From: Acidimicrobiia bacterium
GTDB lineage: Bacteria; Actinomycetota; Acidimicrobiia; Spongiisociales; UBA5794
DNA length: 41,220 nucleotides
Direction of reading: 5' to 3'
Assembly (NCBI GenBank): GCA_036396535.1
Contig: DASWKR010000067.1
Span: forward strand, 1-41,220
The translations under genes were made by a program, and so were the position numbers. Of the stretch, positions 7,365 through 14,031 are shown in pieces (the stretch's first letter is position 1; every line of letters begins with the position of its first letter). The notes beneath the pieces are model-generated. The model saw only the letters and a list, made by a program, of their open reading frames with translations, was not told the origin of the DNA and made no database searches.

Positions 7365-7957
7365 AGACCGACCCGTCGATGATCGCCGACGACTTCCCGC
7401 AAGCCTCCGTGCTGTTCGCCGACGTGGTCGGGTTCACCCCGATGTCGGCCACCATGACCCCGGCGCAACTCGTCGGACTCCTCAATCGGGTGTTCACCAC
7501 GTTCGACGGGTTCGTCGCAGAGCTCGGTTTGGAGAAGATCAAGACCGTCGGCGACGAGTACATGGTCGCCGCCGGCGTCCCGGTGCCGCGCCCCGACCAT
7601 GCCGAAGCGATCGCCGAGCTGGCGCTGCGGATCCGTGACTACATGGCAAGCCACGATTTCGACGGGCACTGGCTCGAGTTGCGGATCGGCATCAACTCGG
7701 GGCCGGTGGTAGCGGGGATCATCGGGACGCACAAGTTCGCCTATGACCTGTGGGGCGACACGGTCAACACCGCGTCGCGGATGGAGTCGGGCGGGCTCCC
7801 CGGCGAGATCCAGGTCGGTCCCGCCACCCACCAGCTCCTCGCCGGCAACGGCTACCGCTTCGAGTCGCGCGGCACCATCGACGTCAAGGGCAAGGGCCCC
7901 ATGTCCACCTGGCTCCTCACCGGGTCTTCCGCGGCGCGATCGCCCACCTCGCCGTAG
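7322..7957 (+). CDS. Class III adenylate/guanylate cyclase catalytic half (frameshifted)
   Basis: Meaningful sequence in this frame begins at about 7295 (DRFQQESDDLLRNILPGEIA, the linker helix before many cyclase domains). The catalytic domain has the first metal Asp in FADVVGFT and Lys plus the second metal Asp in KIKTVGDEYM. YDLWGDTVNTASRM carries the purine-selecting Asp and the transition-state Asn and Arg. The Lys/Asp pair fits ATP as substrate, so it would make cAMP if assembled. It needs joining to the membrane half at 6735-7292; the start given is only the first in-frame TTG after the shift. Confidence 0.72.
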   Translation: MLRNILPGEIAARLKTDPSMIADDFPQASVLFADVVGFTPMSATMTPAQLVGLLNRVFTTFDGFVAELGLEKIKTVGDEYMVAAGVPVPRPDHAEAIAELALRIRDYMASHDFDGHWLELRIGINSGPVVAGIIGTHKFAYDLWGDTVNTASRMESGGLPGEIQVGPATHQLLAGNGYRFESRGTIDVKGKGPMSTWLLTGSSAARSPTSP

Positions 7958-7994
7958 GCATGACCCGTTGCGGATCGAATAGGAAGGTCAAGAG

Positions 7995-8438
7995 ATGAGC
8001 ACAGCGAAGAAGTCCGGTTCGGGTTTCTCGGAGGCGGAGCGTGCCGCCATGAGGGAGCGCGCCCAGGAGCTGAAGGCGCAGGGCCGCAGCGGCCAGAAGA
8101 AGGCCGACAACGAGCGCGCCGTGCTCGAGGCGATCGCCGAGATGCCGGATGCCGACCGGGCTCTTGCCGAGCGTATCCACGCCCTGGTCACCGCGAACGC
8201 GCCGGAGCTTCTGTCCAAGACCTGGTACGGCATGCCCGCCTACGCCAACGCGGACGGCAAGGTCGTCTGCTTCTTTCAGGGCGCTTCCAAGTTCGATGCC
8301 CGCTACGCGACATTGGGATTCAACGATGCGGCCGCACTCGACGACCCCCCGATGTGGCCGGTCTCGTGGGCGATCGTCAAGTGGACCCCGGCCGTCGAGA
8401 AGAAGCTCGTGGCGCTCGTCAAAGCCGCGGTCGCCTGA
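7995..8438 (+). CDS. DUF1801/YdhG-like protein
   Basis: The 147-residue protein has a charged N-terminal helix (about 1-45, rich in Lys, Glu and Ala). A DUF1801-type domain follows, with LLSKTWYGMPAYANADGKVV and KFDARYATLGFND. Members include YdhG/Fra-type proteins sometimes described as iron chaperones, but the function is not settled. AGGAAGG upstream of the ATG is a good ribosome site. It lies 37 bases after the cyclase on the same strand and could be cotranscribed. Confidence 0.75.
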   Translation: MSTAKKSGSGFSEAERAAMRERAQELKAQGRSGQKKADNERAVLEAIAEMPDADRALAERIHALVTANAPELLSKTWYGMPAYANADGKVVCFFQGASKFDARYATLGFNDAAALDDPPMWPVSWAIVKWTPAVEKKLVALVKAAVA

Positions 8439-8504
8439 ACGGCACGATCGAGCGACGGCGTCCGACCGTAGCTACGCCGGATCGCCGACCGACGGGTGCG
8501 CCAC

Positions 8505-8861
8505 CTAGAGATGGTTGGCGAGCGACAGCAGTCGTTGGGCCAGGAAATCTGCCTGGGGCGCATCCGGACCGAAGCGGTTGGTGAGCACGGCCACGGTCAC
8601 GCCGGTGCCGGTGTCATGGAACAGGGCGGACAGGAATCCGGCTATGCCGCCGTCGTGTCCCCAGGCAGTGCCGTTGCGGTAGATGCCGAGCCCGTACGAG
8701 CCCCCGCCGCTCGACCCCTCCAGCATCGCAACGAGTGAGTCTTCGCTGAGGAGCGCACTGCCGAACACGGCATCGAGGAATCGCACGAGCTCCTCCGCCG
8801 TGGAGATCATCGCTCCGGCAGTCCACGCCGGCGTGATGAACCCGGGTGGTGCCGTCGGCAT
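8505..8861 (-). pseudogene. C-terminal fragment of a class C beta-lactamase-like serine hydrolase
   Basis: The 118-residue frame matches only the last third of penicillin-binding/serine-hydrolase proteins: AWTAGAMISTAEELVRFLDA, GSYGLGIYRNG, and WGHDGGIAGFLSALF, where HDGG is the K-T/H-x-G-like third motif. The SxxK and YxN motifs are absent upstream, where the strand runs into repeat R2 within about 100 bases. I read it as a truncated remnant rather than a working gene. Confidence 0.7.
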
Positions 8862-8965
8862 CGAGCACCACGATCACCCGAAAGACGCCGATGCAGATCC
8901 ACACCCTCGTCACGTGTCATCGAGAGCCTCCTCACTCGTCGTGATGACACCCCGAGTTCCCTGCC

Positions 8966-9007
8966 CGGGACGCAAGAGCGGGGAGGCTCCCGCGCTTCAT
9001 GGCATCA
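8966..9007 (+). repeat. Dispersed repeat R2, copy b
   Basis: This matches 1027-1067 (core GAGCGGGGAGGCTC and GCTTCATGGCATCAC). It lies between the truncated serine hydrolase and the 3' end of the LLM oxidoreductase. Both R2 copies lie at the broken 5' edge of a minus-strand gene fragment. Confidence 0.6.
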
Positions 9008-9034
9008 CATCCCGCGCTGACGAACGGGGTCGGT

Positions 9035-9967
9035 TCAACCAGTGTGGACGATCTCCACGACAGGTGCCATGGCTTCCACCGCTGCTGTCTCCTTGGGCCA
9101 TACGTCGCACCGGACTTCTTCAAGGCCGAGATCGCCCAAAGAGAGGATGTACTCAGCAATCTCTGCGGACGTGCCCGTCACTGGCTGTTCAACTTGGAGT
9201 CCTTCGGCGATGCCGATCCGGTTGCTGAACGCTTCGGGCACAACCGTGTACAGATCGAAGGTCCGAACGAGCGTGGAGGGGTCTCGTTCCTCCGCCTCAC
9301 AAGCCTGTTCCAAGAGGTCGATGATGGGCCTCAGCCGAGCCTTGATCTGTTCGAGTGTCTCGTCCCAGCCCCACCAGTTCCATGCGTCGCCGTATCTCGC
9401 GACCAGCTGCAGCATCTTCGGGCCGCCTGCGGCGATGTTGATCGGTGGACCGGTCCGCCGAGGACCCCGCAACACCAACTCGGCCTGCTTGACCGAGTAG
9501 AACTGGCCTTCGAAATCGAACTCTCCGTTCTTGAGAAGGCCGTGGATGATCTGGATTGCCTCAGCGAACCGCGAGAACCGCTTGTCGGTCGGGATCCCGA
9601 AGGCCTCGTAGTCTGAGTCTGGCGTGTTCCCCGCTCCGATGCCGAGGACGAACCGCCCCCCAGATACCTCATCGATCGTCTCGGCAATCTTCGCTGTCAT
9701 CGCCGGAGGGCGGTATGGGGAATTGACGACTGACTGTCCCAGATTGATACGACTTGTCGTCGCCGCCACCGCGGCCGCGATGACTACCGATTCCCACACT
9801 CCATCCGTGGCCGCCTCACCCCGGTAGAGCAGCGCATCTTCAAACACGAACATGTCGAACCCAGCTGCTTCCGCCGCGACCGCACGCTCGCTGATCGAAT
9901 TCCAGGAAGGTACGGGTGTGGCGCCATCCGGCCGGCCATGGAGCTGATTGATGAGCCCGAGGTGCAT
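9035..9967 (-). CDS. LLM-class flavin-dependent oxidoreductase
   Basis: The 310-residue protein has the luciferase-like TIM-barrel pattern: AVAAEAAGFDMFVFEDALLY near the N-terminus, INLGQSVVNSPYRPPAMTAK, and the GRFVLGIGAGNTPDSDYEAF loop that contacts flavin or F420. GPPINIAAGGPKMLQLVARY and GDAWNWWGW follow. Actinobacterial members often use F420 or FMN to oxidise or reduce small organics; the cofactor and substrate cannot be told here. It is a single gene with its own TAGGGT box six bases upstream of the ATG. Confidence 0.88.
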   Translation of the reverse strand: MHLGLINQLHGRPDGATPVPSWNSISERAVAAEAAGFDMFVFEDALLYRGEAATDGVWESVVIAAAVAATTSRINLGQSVVNSPYRPPAMTAKIAETIDEVSGGRFVLGIGAGNTPDSDYEAFGIPTDKRFSRFAEAIQIIHGLLKNGEFDFEGQFYSVKQAELVLRGPRRTGPPINIAAGGPKMLQLVARYGDAWNWWGWDETLEQIKARLRPIIDLLEQACEAEERDPSTLVRTFDLYTVVPEAFSNRIGIAEGLQVEQPVTGTSAEIAEYILSLGDLGLEEVRCDVWPKETAAVEAMAPVVEIVHTG

Positions 9968-9973
9968 GCGCCG

Positions 9974-9979
9974 ACCCTA
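9974..9979 (-). promoter_or_regulatory. -10 box TAGGGT of LLM gene
   Basis: On the minus strand TAGGGT lies six bases before the ATG at 9967, indicating a leaderless transcript. Confidence 0.45.
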
Positions 9980-10042
9980 GTGATGCGTCGCGGAGTTGGC
10001 TTGGGTGAGTGCGGCTCGGCCTCGTCACACCGCCGAGAACGA

Positions 10043-10098
10043 TGTGACCAACGCCCGGCGCCCGTGTGGTCCACAACCGCATCGCATCTCCGAAACCA
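10043..10098 (+). repeat. Dispersed repeat R1, copy c
   Basis: GTGACCAACGCCC, then CGCCCGTGTGGTCC, corresponds to the start of copy a at 61. Bases 10067-10098 match 2188-2219 at about 25 of 32. It is the most diverged long copy. Confidence 0.5.
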
Positions 10099-10150
10099 GA
10101 CGTCCTCAACTTTCACGTGATGCGGCGCCGCTGTTGCCCGTCGCCCATAG

Positions 10151-10170
10151 GTGGTCAGCGATCAGAACGC
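10151..10170 (+). repeat. Dispersed repeat R1, partial copy d
   Basis: GTGGTCAGCGATCAGAACGC matches 83-102 at 17 of 20 positions, preceded by a GCCCGT element as in the other copies. It is short, so less certain. Confidence 0.35.
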
Positions 10171-10275
10171 CATCATGATCAGTGAAGACGGACCATCCTG
10201 GTCGGTTCTGGCCCTTGAGCCATACAGATCACTTCTCGCCCCGAGCGATACGCACCGTGAGGGTTGTTCAACGAC

Positions 10276-10310
10276 GGGCGGGACCCGGATCCCTTGTCCA
10301 GGTCCCGCCC
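10276..10310. terminator. Strong hairpin terminator after RTX gene
   Basis: GGGCGGGACC (10276-10285) pairs perfectly with GGTCCCGCCC (10301-10310) around a 15-base loop. It lies 25-60 bases beyond the stop of the minus-strand RTX gene and has no U-run. Confidence 0.65.
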
Positions 10311-10334
10311 TCCATCCTGCGAAGCAGTCGTTAT

Positions 10335-11084
10335 CTAGAGAATGTCCTCCACGGCCAGGTTGGTTTCGCACCCGAGGGACGCGTCGTACCCCGCGGCTCC
10401 CTGACATACGTCATCACCCGGAGGCAGTGGCACACCTGGAGGCGGTGGGAAGAACGTTGGAACATCACCACCGATGAAGTCGTCTCCGGGACCGCCGTTG
10501 ATGTGGTCGGAGTGGGATCCACCAAATAGCGAATCGGCGCCTGCTTGTCCGAATATGGAGTCGTCGCCGAGCCCACCAATGATTTCGTCGTCTCCACTTC
10601 CCCCATAACCCTGGTCATCGCCTTGGGCTAGAGCCAGGAAGTCGTTCCCCGAATCGCCATGAACGATGTCGTCGCCGGGTCCGGCAAGAATCTCGTCGTC
10701 GCCAGCACCGCCGTGGATCCGATCATTGCCACCCTCGGCGTTGGGGTCGCCGAAGAACGCGAGGTCGTCGCCGAGGATTCCGTCGTCGCCGTCACCCCCG
10801 TCGATGACGTCGTCACCCCCACAGCCAGCCATCAGATCATCACCACCCAGAGCCCGAATGATGTCGTCGCCATCGCCGGCGATGATGACGTCGAAGCCCT
10901 CTGTGCCGAACAGGACGTCCTTGCCGTCAGTGCCGAGAATGAAGTTGCCTCCCTCGAACATGGGATCCTCGAGATCAACACCCGGGCAAGTCGGGAGATG
11001 CGCATCTCCCAGCGCGGCAGGAGCCACTATCAACGACAAGGCAGCAACCGTCACCACGACGGAAAGTCTCCCCAGCTTTCTCAT
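10335..11084 (-). CDS. Secreted RTX (hemolysin-type) calcium-binding repeat protein
   Basis: The 249-residue protein has a Sec-type signal peptide (MRKLGRLSVVVTVAALSLIV, then APAALG). At least ten nonapeptide repeats of the GGxGxDxhx type follow (for example DGGDGDDGI, HGGAGDDEI, GGSGDDEII, GGPGDDFIG), which form a calcium-binding beta-roll. A proline-rich segment and a final Cys-bounded loop (DDVCQGAAGYDASLGCE) close the protein. Unlike classic RTX toxins, it has a cleavable signal and no type I exporter gene beside it, so export is probably by Sec. AAAGGGG lies a few bases before the ATG, setting the start. It is probably a surface or matrix protein. Confidence 0.87.
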   Translation of the reverse strand: MRKLGRLSVVVTVAALSLIVAPAALGDAHLPTCPGVDLEDPMFEGGNFILGTDGKDVLFGTEGFDVIIAGDGDDIIRALGGDDLMAGCGGDDVIDGGDGDDGILGDDLAFFGDPNAEGGNDRIHGGAGDDEILAGPGDDIVHGDSGNDFLALAQGDDQGYGGSGDDEIIGGLGDDSIFGQAGADSLFGGSHSDHINGGPGDDFIGGDVPTFFPPPPGVPLPPGDDVCQGAAGYDASLGCETNLAVEDIL

Positions 11085-11110
11085 TGCGTCCCCTTTCCTG
11101 AGGTACTCCA

Positions 11111-11116
11111 ACGTTA
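11111..11116 (-). promoter_or_regulatory. -10 box TAACGT of RTX gene
   Basis: On the minus strand TAACGT lies 26 bases before the ATG, giving a leader of about 19 bases that contains the AAAGGGG ribosome site. Confidence 0.4.
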
Positions 11117-11424
11117 CACGACCCACATGAACCGAGCCCGAAGTCCCAGATGGCCTCAGTTCGGCGCTCGCCGTCACGGCCTCGTGGCACGTGTCAGGCG
11201 GTGCAGTCGCCACGCGTTGCCCTGCCGAGCCGCCCGGTTCTCCGATACTCGACTCAACTACGCGCGGCCGGGATTCGACGACGACCTGGCCGTCTTGGTG
11301 GTGGGTGATGTCGATCCCCATCTCGGCGTTAGACCTTGGCCCTGTCTGCCGGGTCGGCCGCGGCGAGGGTGGCGGTGATGTCCCATACGGATGCGGCTGG
11401 TCAGCCCGACCATGTGCCGGCGCA
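11117..11424. other. Intergenic stretch between divergent genes
   Basis: No gene is supported. The RTX frame stays open upstream of its start, but that part has no signal or family features. Confidence 0.4.
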
Positions 11425-11430
11425 TAGAGT
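11425..11430 (+). promoter_or_regulatory. -10 box TAGAGT of phosphotransferase gene
   Basis: TAGAGT lies eight bases before the ATG at 11439, the same hexamer as at the toxin-antitoxin operon. This supports the downstream ATG as the true start. Confidence 0.45.
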
Positions 11431-11438
11431 GCCTGTCC

Positions 11439-12449
11439 ATGGACTGGCTTTCTGTCCCGGCTGGTCGTGATGAGGTCACAACCCAGTGGCTCTCGCGCAT
11501 CTTTGGTCCGCTGCAGTCGTTCACGATAGAGCAGATTGGAGAGGAGTTCGGTCTCAGCGGATCGACATTCAAGGTCGATCTATGCCCAATCGATGCACCA
11601 CGGCGACAGGTGGCAATCAAGTTCGCTTCCTACGATCCCACGGCACGGGAGATCATGTTTTTCGAGCGCTGCGCCGCCGACACGCCCCTTCGATTACCCG
11701 ACTTCGTGGCAGGAGCCGTCGATCACGAGGCCGACCGAGGGGTCGTCGTGCTCGAGTATCTGGCCGACTTGCGGCAGGGCGACGTTCTGGCCGGGTGCAC
11801 CCGAGCGGAGGCGATCACCCTGGCGAGGATGCTGGCGCGCCTGCATGCGGCGTGGTGGGGTGCCGACGATGCGGCGACGTCAGCACTAGCAGAGCTCGGT
11901 GATGACACAATGGCCTCCGGGCCGGGTATACGGGAAGACCGGCTCGGCCCGTTTCTCAATCGTCATGGTGGGTCGCTTCCCTGGTCGATGCGTGAACTCC
12001 TCGAGGATCTTCCGAATCGGCTGGCTTTGGCGTACCAGAAGCTGCGGATGGGCCCGATTACGTTGATCCATCGCGACTGGCACCTCGACAACGTGCTCTT
12101 CGCGCCGTCGGGTGAGCCGTTCGTGATCGACTGGCAAGGAGCCGCCGTAGGACCTCCGGCAACCGATCTTGCTCGATTCATGGTCGAATGCCTGACGGCT
12201 GAGCAGCACCGCTCCTACGGATCAGAGGCGCTGCTCACCTACGTGGAGGAGCTCGCCCGCCGCGGTATCCACAGACCCATGTCGGACGCCAGCCAAGAGA
12301 TCGGCCATGCCTCGTTGCGTCTGCTGGCCCGCATCATCAACTGGCTCGGCCGAACACCGCCCGATCCTCCCGGCTCACGCAAAGAGGCACTCGGTCGCAA
12401 CATTCTGCACAACATCGCGATGACCCTGGAAGCCTTCTCAATGGGGTGA
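11439..12449 (+). CDS. Aminoglycoside phosphotransferase (APH)-like kinase
   Basis: The 336-residue protein has the kinase-fold catalytic loop H211-R-D213-WHLDN218 and the metal-binding Asp231 in VIDWQ. The nucleotide Lys lies in the strand RRQVAIKFASYD. The arrangement matches the APH/EcKinase-like group that phosphorylates alcohols such as aminoglycosides, choline, sterols or macrolides. Residues 205-245 are highly conserved, while the substrate lobe is not diagnostic, so resistance is not implied. The ATG at 11439 was chosen over 11391 because MDWLS follows a -10 box at leaderless spacing. Confidence 0.82.
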   Translation: MDWLSVPAGRDEVTTQWLSRIFGPLQSFTIEQIGEEFGLSGSTFKVDLCPIDAPRRQVAIKFASYDPTAREIMFFERCAADTPLRLPDFVAGAVDHEADRGVVVLEYLADLRQGDVLAGCTRAEAITLARMLARLHAAWWGADDAATSALAELGDDTMASGPGIREDRLGPFLNRHGGSLPWSMRELLEDLPNRLALAYQKLRMGPITLIHRDWHLDNVLFAPSGEPFVIDWQGAAVGPPATDLARFMVECLTAEQHRSYGSEALLTYVEELARRGIHRPMSDASQEIGHASLRLLARIINWLGRTPPDPPGSRKEALGRNILHNIAMTLEAFSMG

Positions 12450-12520
12450 CCCCCCGGCATCCATCTTCCCCGCACTCGATCAACAAGATCGGGAGGATCA
12501 ACGCGACGGAAAGCGACGCG

Positions 12521-13474
12521 TCAGGCGGCGCCGTCCCACCAATCGAGAACTCGGAGCGCTCGGAGGGTGTTCCAGCGGCTGGGTTCTCCGACGACGGCTT
12601 CGAGGTCGAAGTGGACGCGACCCTGATGGATGCGGTCGAGCAGCCACCGGCCGTCGGGCTGCCGCTTGGACCGCACGACCTCGACGGCTTCGGCCATGCG
12701 TGGATCGGGGTCCGCTCCCGAGTGACGGAAGTAGTCGAGCGCCCGCAGCACGTCATAGTGCCAGTAGTAGGGGAAGGCGAAGTCGAGATACGCCGGATCG
12801 GCGACCTCGCCCGTGCTCCTGCGACGGAACAGATCGCGCTCGAGCAGATACTCCTCCCCGCCGCGGCGGGCCTGGCGGACCGCGGCGGAACCCCCGGTGG
12901 CGCGCTCGAACTCGAGCAGCCCGTCGAGCACGTTGATCGTCGTGTCGAACGAGGAGCGCACCGACCCGTTCTCGGCCTCGCAGTTCCAGCCACCGTCGGC
13001 GAGCCGCTCGCCCAGGACCCGCTCGACGATGGCGGCGACGTCCACCCCGAAGTAGGCGCCGGTCTCGATGGTCCGACCGTTGATGCACGGCTCGACCTCG
13101 CCGTCGAAGTAGCGCTGCCCGGCGTGCTCCCAGCGCCCGTGCTCGGCGATGAGCGGGATCGCCCGACGCGCTGCCTCGCTCGCCGGGTCCAATCCGAGGA
13201 TCTGCAAGGTCTGCAGTGTGTGCATCGTCGCCGTCCACGGCTGGCCCGGTTCGCCGCCCCGGTAGCCCGCCGGGAAGCAGGCGCCGCCGTCCCACAACCC
13301 GTCGGCGCCCTCGAGCGCCAGTAGACGGGCGCCCCAGCCCTCGTGCTCCAGGCGCGCTCGCTCGGCGGCGACCTCGCTGGGCGAGGCCTCGCCGGGCGAG
13401 GCAGCAATGAGACCGCGTAGCACCTGCCAGCGGATCGCGGGGTCGCCCTCGAGCAGCCAATCGATCACGCCCAT
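12521..13474 (-). CDS. Alpha-alpha toroid (squalene-cyclase-like) protein
   Basis: The 317-residue protein begins MGVIDWLLEGDPAIRWQVLR, a widespread start for actinobacterial prenyltransferase/squalene-oxidase-repeat proteins. It contains toroid repeats with QW-like cores: ADGLWDGGACFPAGYRGGEP, PWTATMHTLQTLQILGLDP, LADGGWNCEAENGSVRSSFD and QPDGRWLLDR. The DxDD-type catalytic acids of true terpene cyclases are not evident and the length is half that of squalene-hopene cyclase, so an enzyme role in terpene cyclisation is doubtful. TAGCCT lies seven bases upstream of this ATG, supporting the start. Confidence 0.78.
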   Translation of the reverse strand: MGVIDWLLEGDPAIRWQVLRGLIAASPGEASPSEVAAERARLEHEGWGARLLALEGADGLWDGGACFPAGYRGGEPGQPWTATMHTLQTLQILGLDPASEAARRAIPLIAEHGRWEHAGQRYFDGEVEPCINGRTIETGAYFGVDVAAIVERVLGERLADGGWNCEAENGSVRSSFDTTINVLDGLLEFERATGGSAAVRQARRGGEEYLLERDLFRRRSTGEVADPAYLDFAFPYYWHYDVLRALDYFRHSGADPDPRMAEAVEVVRSKRQPDGRWLLDRIHQGRVHFDLEAVVGEPSRWNTLRALRVLDWWDGAA

Positions 13475-13481
13475 CGCCCGC

Positions 13482-13487
13482 AGGCTA
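13482..13487 (-). promoter_or_regulatory. -10 box TAGCCT, toroid protein gene
   Basis: On the minus strand TAGCCT ends seven bases before the ATG at 13474. This is leaderless spacing. Confidence 0.5.
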
Positions 13488-13520
13488 ACCCGGGTTCGAA
13501 ACCCCGTTCGAGCGATTCGC

Positions 13521-13916
13521 CTAGACCTGGGTTGGTGGTCGGTGTTTGCGATAGGAGTTCTTGCTGATGATCTTTCCGTCACGCACGGTCAGGAAGTCGC
13601 AGCCGTTGACCTCGACGTGTCGCCCGTCGGGCAGGGTGCCGGTGAGGGTCCACTCGGACACCCCGTAGCCGAAAGCCAGGCTGTGATGGCGTCCGTTGCC
13701 CCACTGGGCGTCCGGCATCGATTCGAGAGCCTCGGCAAACGCCTCCTTCACCTCCCTGGAACCCTCGTACCGCTTGCCACACACCTCATCACCTCCCGAT
13801 GCCTCGAACACGCAGTCCTCGGAGAAGAGGCTCATCAGGGTTTCCAGGTCGTGCCGGTTCCACGCCTCCGTGTGGCGGGCCAGAAGCTCCCGCAGATTCG
13901 AATCACGCTGTGCCAC
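13521..13916 (-). CDS. SnoaL-like (NTF2-fold) protein
   Basis: The 131-residue product has the NTF2/SnoaL pattern: RHTEAWNRHDLETLMSLFSE (first helices), then DCVFEASGGDEVCGKRYEG and VKEAFAEALESMPDAQW. The closing strands are EWTLTGTLPDGRHVEVNGCD and FLTVRDGKIISKNSY. Family members range from polyketide cyclases to isomerases and non-enzymatic binding proteins, so no reaction is assigned. GGAGGA lies too close to the GTG at 13922 but seven bases from the GTG at 13916, which is therefore the preferred start. It is divergent from the cyclase-ATPase gene. Confidence 0.83.
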   Translation of the reverse strand: MAQRDSNLRELLARHTEAWNRHDLETLMSLFSEDCVFEASGGDEVCGKRYEGSREVKEAFAEALESMPDAQWGNGRHHSLAFGYGVSEWTLTGTLPDGRHVEVNGCDFLTVRDGKIISKNSYRKHRPPTQV

Positions 13917-14017
13917 TTTCACTCCTCCATATGGGCTCTCGGATCATCGCAGACATCTGGATCTCGACGATTGGTCGAGCCGGAGGCCACCGGATTCGAA
14001 CGGCGCCGCCCCCTTCC

Positions 14018-14023
14018 TATATT
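14018..14023 (+). promoter_or_regulatory. -10 box TATATT of cyclase-ATPase gene
   Basis: TATATT lies eight bases before the ATG at 14032, leaderless spacing, and is the most consensus-like -10 box in the window. Confidence 0.5.
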
Positions 14024-14031
14024 GCCGCGGG

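Larger units (their letters stand above)
9980..10275. other. Intergenic stretch carrying two R1 repeats
   Basis: No gene is supported. It holds R1 copies c and d and, beyond it, the RTX gene terminator. Confidence 0.5.

Noticed and set aside
61-10170. Integron cassette array with attC sites
   Set aside because: The repeats lack paired core sites of the RYYYAAC/GTTRRRY type and the integrase lacks IntI features.
10335-11084. CRISPR-like or tandem DNA repeat
   Set aside because: The periodicity is the coding signature of RTX nonapeptides, not conserved DNA repeats with spacers.
12446-13324. Plus-strand frame over the toroid protein
   Set aside because: The minus-strand protein shows QW-like repeats and a leaderless promoter; the plus frame is low in structure.
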